From the NCBI GenBank assembly GCA_035691185.1, contig DASSJN010000151.1:1-14551 (forward strand): 14,551 bases of DNA. The letters run 5' to 3'. The position numbers and the translations under genes were made by a program. Below the pieces are notes generated by a model that saw nothing but the letters and a program-made list of their open reading frames with translations, made no database searches and was not told the DNA's origin. The DNA is from RPQJ01 sp035691185. Lineage in GTDB: Bacteria; Pseudomonadota; Gammaproteobacteria; Steroidobacterales; Steroidobacteraceae. Numbering within the stretch: position 1 is the first letter of the stretch; the number at the start of each line of letters is the position of its first letter. Below are positions 1 to 8,209 of the stretch, one piece after another.

Positions 1-2474
1 GCCTGCATCGGCGGGTGCGACACGACCGAACGGGCGGCGAGCAGCCCGGCCGCGCCGACGAGCACGGCGCCGCCCACCACGCCGACCACCGCGATCCACG
101 GATCGGGCGAATACTCCAGGTCGAAGACGCGTCGCGCGAGCACCCACCCCACGGCGGCCGCGCCCGCCGCGGCGAGCAATCCCGCCAGCGCGCCCAGCAC
201 GATGAACTCCGCGGCGACGCCCTGGAACACCACGCCGCGCGTGGCGCCGAGCGTGCGCAACATGGCGCTCTCGTAGCGACGCTCGTCGCGCGTCGCCTGC
301 ACGGCGGCGAGCAGCACCATGAGTCCGGCCGCGAGCGTGAACAGGAAGACGTACTGCACCGCGAGACTCGCCTTGTTCATGACGTCGCGCACCTGCGCGA
401 GCAGTGCCTCGATGTCGATGATCGTCACCTCGGGGAACTGTCGCACGAGATCGACCAGCGCCGGTCGCTGATCGGGCTGCACGTGCACGCTCGTGATCAG
501 CGTCCCGGTCACGTCGTCGAGCACGCCGGGCGAGAACACGACGAAGAAGTTCGGCTTGAAAGTGTCCCAGCGCACGTCCCGCAGGCTGGTGATGCGCGCC
601 GTGACGCTCTCGCCCGCGATGTCGTAGGTCAGCGTGTCGCCGAGTTCCAGGCCGAGCGTCTCGGCGTACTCGCTCTCGACCGACACCTGGGGATCGGACG
701 GCCCCCGCCGTGACCACCAGTGACCCGCCACGATCGTGTTGCCGGGCCCGAGCTCCGCGGACCACGTGAGGTTGGCCTCACGCTCGACGAACTCGCTGGC
801 GCGATCCGAGGGGAAGCGCAACGCATCGACCGACGTCCCGTTGATCGCGACCAGCCGCGCACGCAGCATCGGCACGAGCTCCGTCGCGGGAAGACCGGCG
901 CGCGCGAAGAAGTCCGCCACGCGCGGTCCTTCGTCCGGCCGGATGTTGATCATGAAATAGTTCGGCGCATCGGCCGGCAGGCTCGCGCGCCAGTCGCGCA
1001 GCAGGTCGTCGCGCACCAGTGCGAGCAGCAGCAACACCATGAAGCCGAGTCCGAACGCGACGATCTGCACGATGCTGTCGCGGCCGCGACGCACGATGTT
1101 GGCGAGCCCGTAGCGCCAGGCGACCCCCACGCCGCGCCGCAGCGGCGCGAGCGCCCGCACCAGCAGCCAGCCGGCCAGCGCCAGCACGAGGAACGTGGCG
1201 CCGAGTCCGCCGGCGACGTACCCGACGAGCTGCGTGTCGCGCACGATCCAGTACAGCAGCGCGATCACGGCGCCGATCGCCGCGCCGTAGACCACGACGT
1301 AACGCAGCGGGGGCGGCTCGAGGTCCCGCCGCAGCACGCGCGCGGGTGGCACGCGTCGCAGGCGCAGCAGGGGCGGCAGCGCGAACCCGACGAGCACGAC
1401 GACCGAAGTGACGATGCCCAGCACGAACGCGTCGGCGGTCGGCGGCGGCAATTCGCCGCGCAGCAGGTCGCGCAGCAGCCACGCGATGCCCGACTGTGCG
1501 ACGTAACCGATCCCGGTGCCGACGAGGGCGGTGACGGCGCCGATCACGACGAGCTGGACGATCGTCTGCAGCAGCACCAGGCGCTGGGACGCGCCCATGC
1601 ACTTCATGAGCGCGACGGTATCGAGGTGGCGACGCGCATAACGCTGCGCCGCCATCGCCACGGCGATGGCCGACAGCAGCACGCTCACCAGGCTCGCGAG
1701 CGACAGGAACCGCCCGGCACGATCGGCCGACGCGCGGATCTGCGGACTGGCGTCGGCGATCGATGTCAGGCGCTCGCCCTGCCGTTTGTTCGCCACGAGC
1801 CACGCGCCGAATTGCTCGACGGCCGCGGGCGCTCCCGCGAACAGCACGGCACGGCTCACGCGGCTGCCCGGCTGGACGAGCTCGGTGGCCGGGAGGTCCG
1901 CGCGATTGATCAGCAGCGTGGCCGACAGGTCCGCGAACCCGCTGCCCTGGTCGGGCCGGTAATCGAGCACGCGGGTCACCCGTACGCTGGTCGCGCCGAC
2001 GGCCAGTTCGGCGCCGATGCCTGCGCCGAGCTTCGCCAGCAGCCGGGAGTCGGCCCAGGCCTCGCCGGGCGCCGGCACGCCGTCCGTCACGACGCCGCGT
2101 CCGAATGGCTGGTCGGCCGTCTTGAGCCGGCCCCGGAGCGGATAGCTTTCGCCGACCGCGCGCAATGCGACCAGCGACGACTCCTCGCCGAAGAAGACGA
2201 CGCTCGGCATCGACTCGAGCCGTGCGACTCGCAGTCCGCGGCGCTCGGCCTCGCGGTCGTAGCGCTCGTCGAGCGGACGCGGCGACTGCAGCCGGAGGTC
2301 GGCCGCGAGCACTTCGCCCGCCTGTTGCTCGACCCCGCGCCCGATGCGGCTCGTGAAGAAGCCGACCGCGGTCAGCGACGCCACCGCGACGAGCAGCGCG
2401 AGCACCAGCACCGCGATTTCGCCGGATTTCAGGTCGCGCACGAGGTTGCGCAGCGCGAGCGTGAGCCAGCCCAT
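1..2474 (-). CDS. ybbP: ABC transporter permease, YbbP/FtsX-like (3' end off the left edge)
   Basis: This is the membrane partner of the YbbA ATPase and probably moves or extracts hydrophobic or lipid-like molecules at the inner membrane; the substrate is inferred, not seen. The frame is open for 824 codons from the ATG at 2474 and passes the left edge without a stop. E. coli YbbP is about 800 residues, so only a short tail should be missing. It begins MGWLTLALRNLVRDLKSGE followed by a membrane segment (about residues 19-40). A first FtsX-type block of several membrane segments lies at about 255-490 and carries the typical LMKCMGAS turn. A periplasmic region follows, and a second membrane block at about 700-822 carries MLRTLGATR. 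The start lies 8 nt after the ybbA stop, with a GAGG ribosome site (2481-2484) overlapping that stop, so the pair is one translationally linked operon. Spot checks of the frame near the start, middle and end found no break. Confidence 0.93.
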   Translation of the reverse strand, partial: MGWLTLALRNLVRDLKSGEIAVLVLALLVAVASLTAVGFFTSRIGRGVEQQAGEVLAADLRLQSPRPLDERYDREAERRGLRVARLESMPSVVFFGEESSLVALRAVGESYPLRGRLKTADQPFGRGVVTDGVPAPGEAWADSRLLAKLGAGIGAELAVGATSVRVTRVLDYRPDQGSGFADLSATLLINRADLPATELVQPGSRVSRAVLFAGAPAAVEQFGAWLVANKRQGERLTSIADASPQIRASADRAGRFLSLASLVSVLLSAIAVAMAAQRYARRHLDTVALMKCMGASQRLVLLQTIVQLVVIGAVTALVGTGIGYVAQSGIAWLLRDLLRGELPPPTADAFVLGIVTSVVVLVGFALPPLLRLRRVPPARVLRRDLEPPPLRYVVVYGAAIGAVIALLYWIVRDTQLVGYVAGGLGATFLVLALAGWLLVRALAPLRRGVGVAWRYGLANIVRRGRDSIVQIVAFGLGFMVLLLLALVRDDLLRDWRASLPADAPNYFMINIRPDEGPRVADFFARAGLPATELVPMLRARLVAINGTSVDALRFPSDRASEFVEREANLTWSAELGPGNTIVAGHWWSRRGPSDPQVSVESEYAETLGLELGDTLTYDIAGESVTARITSLRDVRWDTFKPNFFVVFSPGVLDDVTGTLITSVHVQPDQRPALVDLVRQFPEVTIIDIEALLAQVRDVMNKASLAVQYVFLFTLAAGLMVLLAAVQATRDERRYESAMLRTLGATRGVVFQGVAAEFIVLGALAGLLAAAGAAAVGWVLARRVFDLEYSPDPWIAVVGVVGGAVLVGAAGLLAARSVVSHPPMQ

Positions 2475-2482
2475 GTGCGACC

Positions 2483-3187
2483 TCAGGCTGCCGGCGCGAG
2501 CAGGCGGCCCGCGTCGAGGCGGATGATGCGATCGCAACGCGAGGCGAGCGCGCGATCGTGCGTCACGAGCACGAGCGTCGTGCGGGTCGCTGCGTTCAGC
2601 CCGAACAACAGGTCCATGATCTTTTCGCCCGTCGCGGCGTCGAGGTTGCCGGTCGGCTCGTCGGCGAACAGGACGTCGGGCTCGGTCACGAACGCGCGTG
2701 CGATCGCGACGCGCTGCTGTTCGCCGCCCGAGAGCTGGCGCGGGTAGTGACCGAGCCGTTCGCCGAGGCCGACGCGCGCGAGAACCTCGCGGGCGGCGGC
2801 CCGCGCATCGGGGCGGCGCGCCAGCTCGAGGGGCAGCATCACGTTCTCGAGCGCCGTGAGCGAAGGGAGCAGGTGAAAGGACTGGAACACGAAGCCGACG
2901 TGGCGGGCCCGGATGGCCGCGCGGCCGTCCTCGTCGAGCGCGGTCAGGTCGTGACCGGCGAGCCAGGCACGGCCGGCCGTCGGCTCGTCGAGCCCGGCGA
3001 GCAGCGCCAGCAGCGTCGACTTCCCGGCGCCGGAGGCGCCGACGACGGCGACCGACTCGCCGCGCCGGATCGCGAGCGACACGTCTGCGAGAATGGCGAG
3101 CGTTCCCTCGGGACTGCTAACCTGCTTGCCGATGCCCTCCGCCGCCAGCACCGTCTCGTCGATCACCGCACGGTCGTCGTTCGTCAT
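2483..3187 (-). CDS. ybbA: ABC transporter ATP-binding protein, YbbA (MacB/LolD type)
   Basis: Cytoplasmic ATPase of 234 residues that should drive the YbbP permease encoded just downstream. All ABC motifs are visible: Walker A GASGAGKST (50-58), Q-loop Gln102 in FVFQSF, signature LSGGEQ (152-157), Walker B VLFADEP (172-178) with Glu177, D-loop around NLD, and the switch His210 in VTHD. The sequence follows E. coli YbbA closely along its length. The frame is open upstream as far as 3346, but the extra 53 residues are antisense to tesA and lack family character. The ATG at 3187 gives the right length and has GAGG about 7 nt upstream. Its start lies inside the tesA signal-peptide region on the other strand, so the two genes overlap by 56 bp head to head. 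Function is known only by family, with linkage to TesA suggesting lipid substrates. Confidence 0.95.
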   Translation of the reverse strand: MTNDDRAVIDETVLAAEGIGKQVSSPEGTLAILADVSLAIRRGESVAVVGASGAGKSTLLALLAGLDEPTAGRAWLAGHDLTALDEDGRAAIRARHVGFVFQSFHLLPSLTALENVMLPLELARRPDARAAAREVLARVGLGERLGHYPRQLSGGEQQRVAIARAFVTEPDVLFADEPTGNLDAATGEKIMDLLFGLNAATRTTLVLVTHDRALASRCDRIIRLDAGRLLAPAA

Positions 3188-3800
3188 CCTGGTCCTCTGC
3201 CTGTCGGTCCTGGCCGCGGTGCCGGCCCGCGCCGCGAGCGCAGCCTCGCCCACGATCGTCGTGCTCGGCGACAGCCTCAGCGCGGCGTACGGGATTCGCG
3301 TCGAGCAGGGCTGGGTGTCCCTGTTGCAGGCCCGACTGCGCGCCAAAGGCTACGGACATCGCGTGATCAACGCCAGCTCCAGCGGCGAGACCACGGGTGG
3401 GGCGCTGGCGCGCCTGCCGCGCGTGCTGGCGATGCACCGGCCGGCGGTCGTCGTGGTCGAGCTCGGTGCGAACGACGGCCTGCGCGGTCTGCCGATCGCC
3501 GACATCCGCTCCAACCTCGAGTCGATCATCCAGCTTTCGCAGCAGGCGGGCGCCAGGATTCTGCTCGTGGGTATGCACATCCCGCCGAACTACGGCCCCT
3601 CGTACACGCGGCAATTTCATGAACTGTTCGGCGAGCTGGGGCGCAAGCACCGTCTTGCACGGGTGCCGTTCCTGCTCGAGGACGTCGCCCTCGACGAGGG
3701 ATACATGCAGGACGACGGGCTGCACCCCACCGCCGCCGCCCAGCCGCTGCTGCTGGCGGAGATCTGGCCGCGCCTCGAACCGCTGTTGCGGCGCAAGTAG
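3132..3800 (+). CDS. tesA: Periplasmic GDSL esterase: acyl-CoA thioesterase I / lysophospholipase L1
   Basis: SGNH/GDSL hydrolase of 222 residues that cleaves acyl esters and thioesters, including lysophospholipids, in the periplasm. A signal peptide is clear: a hydrophobic stretch FVILVLCLSVLAAVPARA (about 17-34) with cleavage near ARA-AS, so the mature enzyme starts close to TIVVLGDSLSAAYG. Catalytic Ser48 sits in GDSLS. Oxyanion-hole residues are Gly85 (SSSGETT) and Asn114 (GAND). The catalytic Asp195 and His198 are in DGLHPT. Neither candidate start, ATG 3132 or ATG 3093, has a good ribosome site; I prefer 3132 because it gives a normal signal peptide. It is divergent from ybbA-ybbP, as in E. 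coli. It is followed 114 bp later by fadD in the same direction, so released fatty acids could be activated by the next gene's product (inference). Confidence 0.94.
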   Translation: MPSAASTVSSITARSSFVILVLCLSVLAAVPARAASAASPTIVVLGDSLSAAYGIRVEQGWVSLLQARLRAKGYGHRVINASSSGETTGGALARLPRVLAMHRPAVVVVELGANDGLRGLPIADIRSNLESIIQLSQQAGARILLVGMHIPPNYGPSYTRQFHELFGELGRKHRLARVPFLLEDVALDEGYMQDDGLHPTAAAQPLLLAEIWPRLEPLLRRK

Positions 3801-3914
3801 CCCTCCGGTCGTGATGTTCGACTCCGGCGGGCCGTGTATTCCGCCGCAGCCGCTGTTATACAGGTCGGGCGACGCCCGCCGCGGAGCGGGTGAGGACCAG
3901 ACAGGGGATCGGTC
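3801..3914 (+). promoter_or_regulatory. fadD leader with possible -10 box and a small hairpin
   Basis: The gap between tesA and fadD contains TATACA at 3857-3862, a fair -10-like hexamer in otherwise GC-rich DNA, but no convincing -35 box lies 16-18 nt upstream. A short hairpin follows: CCCGC at 3875-3879 pairs with GCGGG at 3886-3890. Thirteen bases of it (3877-3889) are identical to the reverse complement of 9131-9143, part of the palindromic element between phzF and dgt. No FadR- or PsrA-like operator is recognisable. The promoter call is weak; the shared 13-mer is directly seen. Confidence 0.25.
3903..3908 (+). promoter_or_regulatory. Ribosome binding site fixing the GTG start of fadD
   Basis: AGGGGA lies 6 nt before the GTG at 3915. 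Together with the alignment of the first residues (MDRTWLEHYP) to the usual FadD N-terminus, it selects GTG 3915 over later ATG codons. Confidence 0.75.
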
Positions 3915-5636
3915 GTGGACAGGACCTGGCTCGAGCATTACCCGCCCGGCGTACCCGCCGAGATCGACCCGTCGGAGCATCCGTCGCTGCTGCACATGCT
4001 CGAGCGCAGCATCGAGCGGTATCGCGACCGGCCCTGCTTCACGTGCATGGACCGCACGCTGACCTACGGCGACCTCGACGTGCTCGGCACGCGCTTCGCC
4101 GCCTACCTGCAGCAGGTTGCGAAGCTTCGACCGGGCGATCGCTTCGCGATCATGCTCCCGAACGTGCTGCAGTACCCCGTCGCGATCCTGGGCGCATTCC
4201 GTGCCGGCCTCACGATCGTCAACGTGAACCCCATGTACACCCCGCGCGAGCTGCGGCACCAGCTCGGCGATTCCGGAGCGCGCGCGCTGCTGATCCTCGA
4301 GAACTTCGCGCACACGCTGCAGGAGATCCGCGACGACGTCGGCCTCGACACGGTCATCGTCACCGGTGCGGGCGACCTGCTCGGCTTCCCGAAATCGATG
4401 GTCGCGAATTTCGTGCTGCGCCACGTGCGCAAGCAGGTGCCTGAATGGAGCCTGCCCGGCGCGGTGAGCTTCACGGACGCGCTGAGCAAGGGCCGGTACG
4501 AGAACCTGACGCCCGTCACGCTCGGGCCGGAGGACATCGCGTTCCTGCAGTACACCGGCGGCACGACCGGCGTCTCCAAGGCTGCCGTGCTCACACACCG
4601 CAACCTGGTCGCGAACGTGCTGCAGGCCGAGGCCTGGGTGCGTCCGTCGCTCGAGCAGGACGAGGCCCTGGTCTCGATCGCGGCGCTGCCGCTGTATCAC
4701 ATCTTCGCGCTGACGGCGAACAGCTTTACGATGCTGCGGCTCGGCGGGCACAACGTGATGATCCCGAACCCGCGCGACTTCGAGGGATTCGTGCGCGAGC
4801 TCGCGAAGCACCCGTTCTCGTTCTTCGCCGGCGTCAACACGCTGTTCAACGCGCTGCTGCACACCCCGGGCTTCGACCGGCTCGACTTCAGCACGCTGCG
4901 CATCAGCCTCGGCGGCGGCATGGCCGTGCAGCACGCGGTGGCGGAGCACTGGAAGCGGGTGACCGGCAACGTGCTCCTGCAGGCATGGGGCCTCACGGAG
5001 ACCTCGCCCGCGGCCTGCATCAGCCGGCCGGGCGACGACTTCAACGGCTCGATCGGCCTGCCGATCCCCTCGACGATCGTCACGATCCGCGACGACGACG
5101 GCGCCGTGCTGCCGCAAGGCCAGTCGGGCGAAATCTGCGTGGAAGGCCCGCAGGTGATGCGCGGTTACTGGAACAGGCCCGACGAGACAGAGCAGGTCAT
5201 GCTGCCGGGCCGGGTGCTGCGCACCGGCGACGTCGGCTACATGGACCCGCAGGGTTTCGTCTTCATCGAGGACCGCAAGAAGGACATGATCCTCGTGTCC
5301 GGTTTCAACGTGTATCCGAACGAAGTCGAAGGCGTGGCGGTCACGCACCCGGGCGTGCGCGAGGTGGCGGCCGTGGCCCAGCCCGACGAGCGCGCGGGCG
5401 AGGTCGTGGCGCTGTTCGTCGTGCGCAAGGATCCGGCACTCACCGAGGGGCAGCTGATCGAGCACTGCCGCACGTCGCTCACGGGCTACAAGGTGCCGAA
5501 GCGCGTGTACTTCCGCGACGAGTTGCCGAAGACGAACGTGGGCAAGATCCTGCGTCGCGAGCTCAAGGACCAGCTGAAGACGCCCGCAGAGCCGCCGGCG
5601 TCGAAGCCGAAACCCGTCGCCGCCGTCACGCACTGA
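3915..5636 (+). CDS. fadD: Long-chain fatty acid--CoA ligase (FadD)
   Basis: Adenylate-forming enzyme of 573 residues that converts long-chain fatty acid, ATP and CoA to acyl-CoA, AMP and pyrophosphate at the inner face of the membrane, feeding beta-oxidation and lipid synthesis. The sequence follows E. coli FadD (561 residues) from end to end. The ATP-binding P-loop YTGGTTGVSK is at 213-222, followed by the A4-type motif in LPLYHIFAL. The A5 motif is WGLTETSP (from Trp358). The A8 hinge DRKKDMILVSGFNVYPNE begins near 453, and the A10 catalytic Lys544 is in TNVGKILRREL. The extra length is a short Pro/Lys/Ala-rich C-terminal tail. The start is GTG with a good ribosome site. The gene lies downstream of tesA in the same direction, and its stop is only 19 nt from the stop of the convergent ppa. 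No truncation or frameshift is visible. Confidence 0.97.
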   Translation: MDRTWLEHYPPGVPAEIDPSEHPSLLHMLERSIERYRDRPCFTCMDRTLTYGDLDVLGTRFAAYLQQVAKLRPGDRFAIMLPNVLQYPVAILGAFRAGLTIVNVNPMYTPRELRHQLGDSGARALLILENFAHTLQEIRDDVGLDTVIVTGAGDLLGFPKSMVANFVLRHVRKQVPEWSLPGAVSFTDALSKGRYENLTPVTLGPEDIAFLQYTGGTTGVSKAAVLTHRNLVANVLQAEAWVRPSLEQDEALVSIAALPLYHIFALTANSFTMLRLGGHNVMIPNPRDFEGFVRELAKHPFSFFAGVNTLFNALLHTPGFDRLDFSTLRISLGGGMAVQHAVAEHWKRVTGNVLLQAWGLTETSPAACISRPGDDFNGSIGLPIPSTIVTIRDDDGAVLPQGQSGEICVEGPQVMRGYWNRPDETEQVMLPGRVLRTGDVGYMDPQGFVFIEDRKKDMILVSGFNVYPNEVEGVAVTHPGVREVAAVAQPDERAGEVVALFVVRKDPALTEGQLIEHCRTSLTGYKVPKRVYFRDELPKTNVGKILRRELKDQLKTPAEPPASKPKPVAAVTH

Positions 5637-5655
5637 CCCGTACGGGCCTCGGCCC

Positions 5656-6255
5656 CTATCTGCGCCGGGCCTTCTTTGCGGCGGCCATCGAGGACTGTGC
5701 GACGAAGTGCGCCGCGACGTCGTCGCCCGCACCGGCGGCGCGCTGGATCCCCTCGACGATCATCTTCTCCGCGCGGTCCGGCCCGACCCAGCTCACGATC
5801 GTGACCCACTTGCCCTTTTCCAGGTCCTTGTAGTGCTGGAAGAAGTGCGCGATCTGGTCGGTGAGCGTCGCCGGGAGGTCCTTGTACGACTTCACGCCCT
5901 CGTAGAACGGGTGCAGCTGGTCGACCGGCACCGCGATGACCTTCTCGTCGTCGCCGGCCTCGTCCTTCATGAGCAGCGCCCCGACCGGCCGCACGCGCAC
6001 GATCGCGCCGGCCACCACCGGGCTCGGCACGACGACGATCACGTCGACCGGATCGCCGTCGCCCGAGAGCGTGTGCGGGATGAATCCGTAGTTGCCCGGG
6101 TAGAACATCGCCGTGTTGAGGAACCGGTCGACACGCAACGCGCCCGACTCCTTGTCGAGTTCGTACTTGACGGGCACGCCGCCCTGCGGAATCTCGATCA
6201 GGACGTTGACGTCGCGGGGCGGGTCCGCGCCGATGAAGATCTTGCTGATGTCCAT
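5656..6255 (-). CDS. ppa: Inorganic pyrophosphatase, family I
   Basis: Cytoplasmic, Mg-dependent enzyme of 199 residues that hydrolyses pyrophosphate to phosphate and pulls biosynthetic ligations forward. The family signature DGDPVD is at 66-71. Metal-binding Asp66, Asp71 and Asp103 correspond to E. coli Asp65, Asp70 and Asp102. Glu21, Lys30, Arg44 and Tyr56 occupy the known active-site positions. E. coli Ppa has 175-176 residues; this one carries about 23 extra C-terminal residues, Ala-rich and ending AAKKARRR. The start at 6255 gives the standard MDISKI N-terminus, but the 5' side is CU-rich heptad repeat DNA with no Shine-Dalgarno sequence. It lies 85 nt after hemE on the same strand and converges on fadD, whose reaction produces pyrophosphate. 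Confidence 0.97.
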   Translation of the reverse strand: MDISKIFIGADPPRDVNVLIEIPQGGVPVKYELDKESGALRVDRFLNTAMFYPGNYGFIPHTLSGDGDPVDVIVVVPSPVVAGAIVRVRPVGALLMKDEAGDDEKVIAVPVDQLHPFYEGVKSYKDLPATLTDQIAHFFQHYKDLEKGKWVTIVSWVGPDRAEKMIVEGIQRAAGAGDDVAAHFVAQSSMAAAKKARRR

Positions 6256-6261
6256 GGGGAA

Positions 6262-6340
6262 GTGACTGGTGAATAGTGAATAGTGAATAGTAAGAGCGAC
6301 TCATCGTAACGGACTAGTCACTATTCACTATTCACTATCT
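6262..6340. repeat. Inverted pair of 7-bp tandem repeat arrays (GTGAATA / TATTCAC) between hemE and ppa
   Basis: The left array reads GTGACTG (6262), three perfect GTGAATA units (6269-6289), then GTAAGAG (6290). The right array reads TAGTCAC (6315), TATTCAC twice (6322-6335), then TATCT. The arms are inverted: 6273-6291 is the exact reverse complement of 6320-6338, giving a 19-bp perfect stem with a 28-nt loop. The element fills the gap from the hemE stop (6341) almost to the ppa start (6255). Its base composition is far more AT-rich than the surroundings. In the minus-strand transcript it would form a long hairpin ending 17 nt before the ppa ATG. It is not followed by a T run, so it is not a classic terminator. 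Confidence 0.9.
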
Positions 6341-7404
<1,064 letters not shown>

Positions 7405-7408
<4 letters not shown>

Positions 7409-8133
7409 GGTGTTCTCCCGGCGAACACGTTCGCAATGGTCTGCTGGATCGCCTCGGCGGCGGCACGCGGGTCGGCCGCATCGCGGATGGGCCGGCCCAC
7501 GACGATGTAGTCGGCGCCGTTCGCGAACGCCTGCGCGACGTCCACCGTGCGCTTCTGGTCGTCGACCGGCTTGTTCTCGACCGGGCGGATGCCGGGCGTG
7601 ACGACCAGCAGGCGATGATCGATGAACTCGCGCAGCATCGGCGCCTCGAGACCGGAGGACACGACGCCGTCGCAACCCGCCTCCAGCGCACGGCGTGCGC
7701 GCGACAGTACGAGCTTCTCGACGTCGCAGGCGAAGCCGAGGTCGTCGAGGTCGCCGCGGTCGAGGCTCGTCAGCACCGTGACCGCCAGCACCTTGACGTC
7801 GCCCTTGGCGGCGGCCGCGGCTTCCATGATCGCCTGGTTGCCGTGCACGGTCGTCAGCGTCACGCCGCGATTGCGCAGCTGCCTGACGGCTGCGGCCACG
7901 GTGGCGGGCACGTCGAAGAACTTCAGGTCGACGAACACCTTCTTGCCGCGGCGGACCATCCAGTCGAGCAGTTCGTGGTAGCCGCCCGACATGAACAGCT
8001 CGAGGCCGAGCTTGTAGAACGAGACCGCGTCGCCGAGCTGGTCGGCGAGCCGCCTGGCCGCATCCGGGTCGGCCACGTCCATGGCGAAGATGAGGCGCTC
8101 ACGGTCGGGGATGGGTTTCGGCACGTACGGCAT
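7405..8133 (-). CDS. pyrF: Orotidine 5'-phosphate decarboxylase
   Basis: Enzyme of 242 residues catalysing the last step of UMP synthesis (OMP to UMP and CO2) in the cytoplasm. The catalytic cluster Asp69-x-Lys71-x-x-Asp74 is in FVDLKFFDVPATV. Asp19 (FAMDV) and Lys41 (FYKLGLELF) fit the substrate-binding positions, and the phosphate-binding end VTPGIRP ... YIVVGRPI is present. Length is close to E. coli PyrF (245). The His-Asp of the usual motif reads Phe-Asp here (KFFD), a tolerated variation of the family. No clear Shine-Dalgarno sequence precedes the ATG. It overlaps hemE by 4 nt and follows phzF by 76 nt. Confidence 0.97.
7415..7419 (-). promoter_or_regulatory. Ribosome binding site for the GTG start of hemE
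   Basis: GGGAG on the minus strand lies 6 nt before the GTG at 7408, inside the end of pyrF. It supports that start and pyrF-hemE coupling through the GTGA overlap. Confidence 0.7.
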
Positions 8134-8209
8134 GGGTCGGACCGGGTTGAAAAAACGCAGCCGCGAATGATACCCGACGAGGTCCGCACCGGCCGGGCGG
8201 TAGGGGTAA

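Noticed and set aside
720..2747. A 675-codon open frame on the plus strand
   Set aside because: It is antisense to ybbP and ybbA, which have full family sequence; the translation is Arg/His/Gln-rich low-complexity protein typical of GC-rich shadow frames.
3117..5732. An 871-codon open frame on the minus strand across tesA and fadD
   Set aside because: Antisense shadow of well-identified genes, with Arg/His/Glu-rich content and no recognisable domain.
4445..5833. A 462-codon plus-strand open frame within fadD
   Set aside because: Shifted-frame shadow of fadD; strongly Arg/Ala-biased and without motifs.
6262..6340. CRISPR-like repeats
   Set aside because: Units are 7 bp, contiguous and inverted between arms, with no unique spacers between repeats.
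8134..8209. Promoter or terminator between phzF and pyrF
   Set aside because: A TATCAT hexamer on the minus strand (8167-8172) lacks a suitably spaced -35, and the T6 run (8150-8155) follows only a 3-bp stem; neither is convincing.
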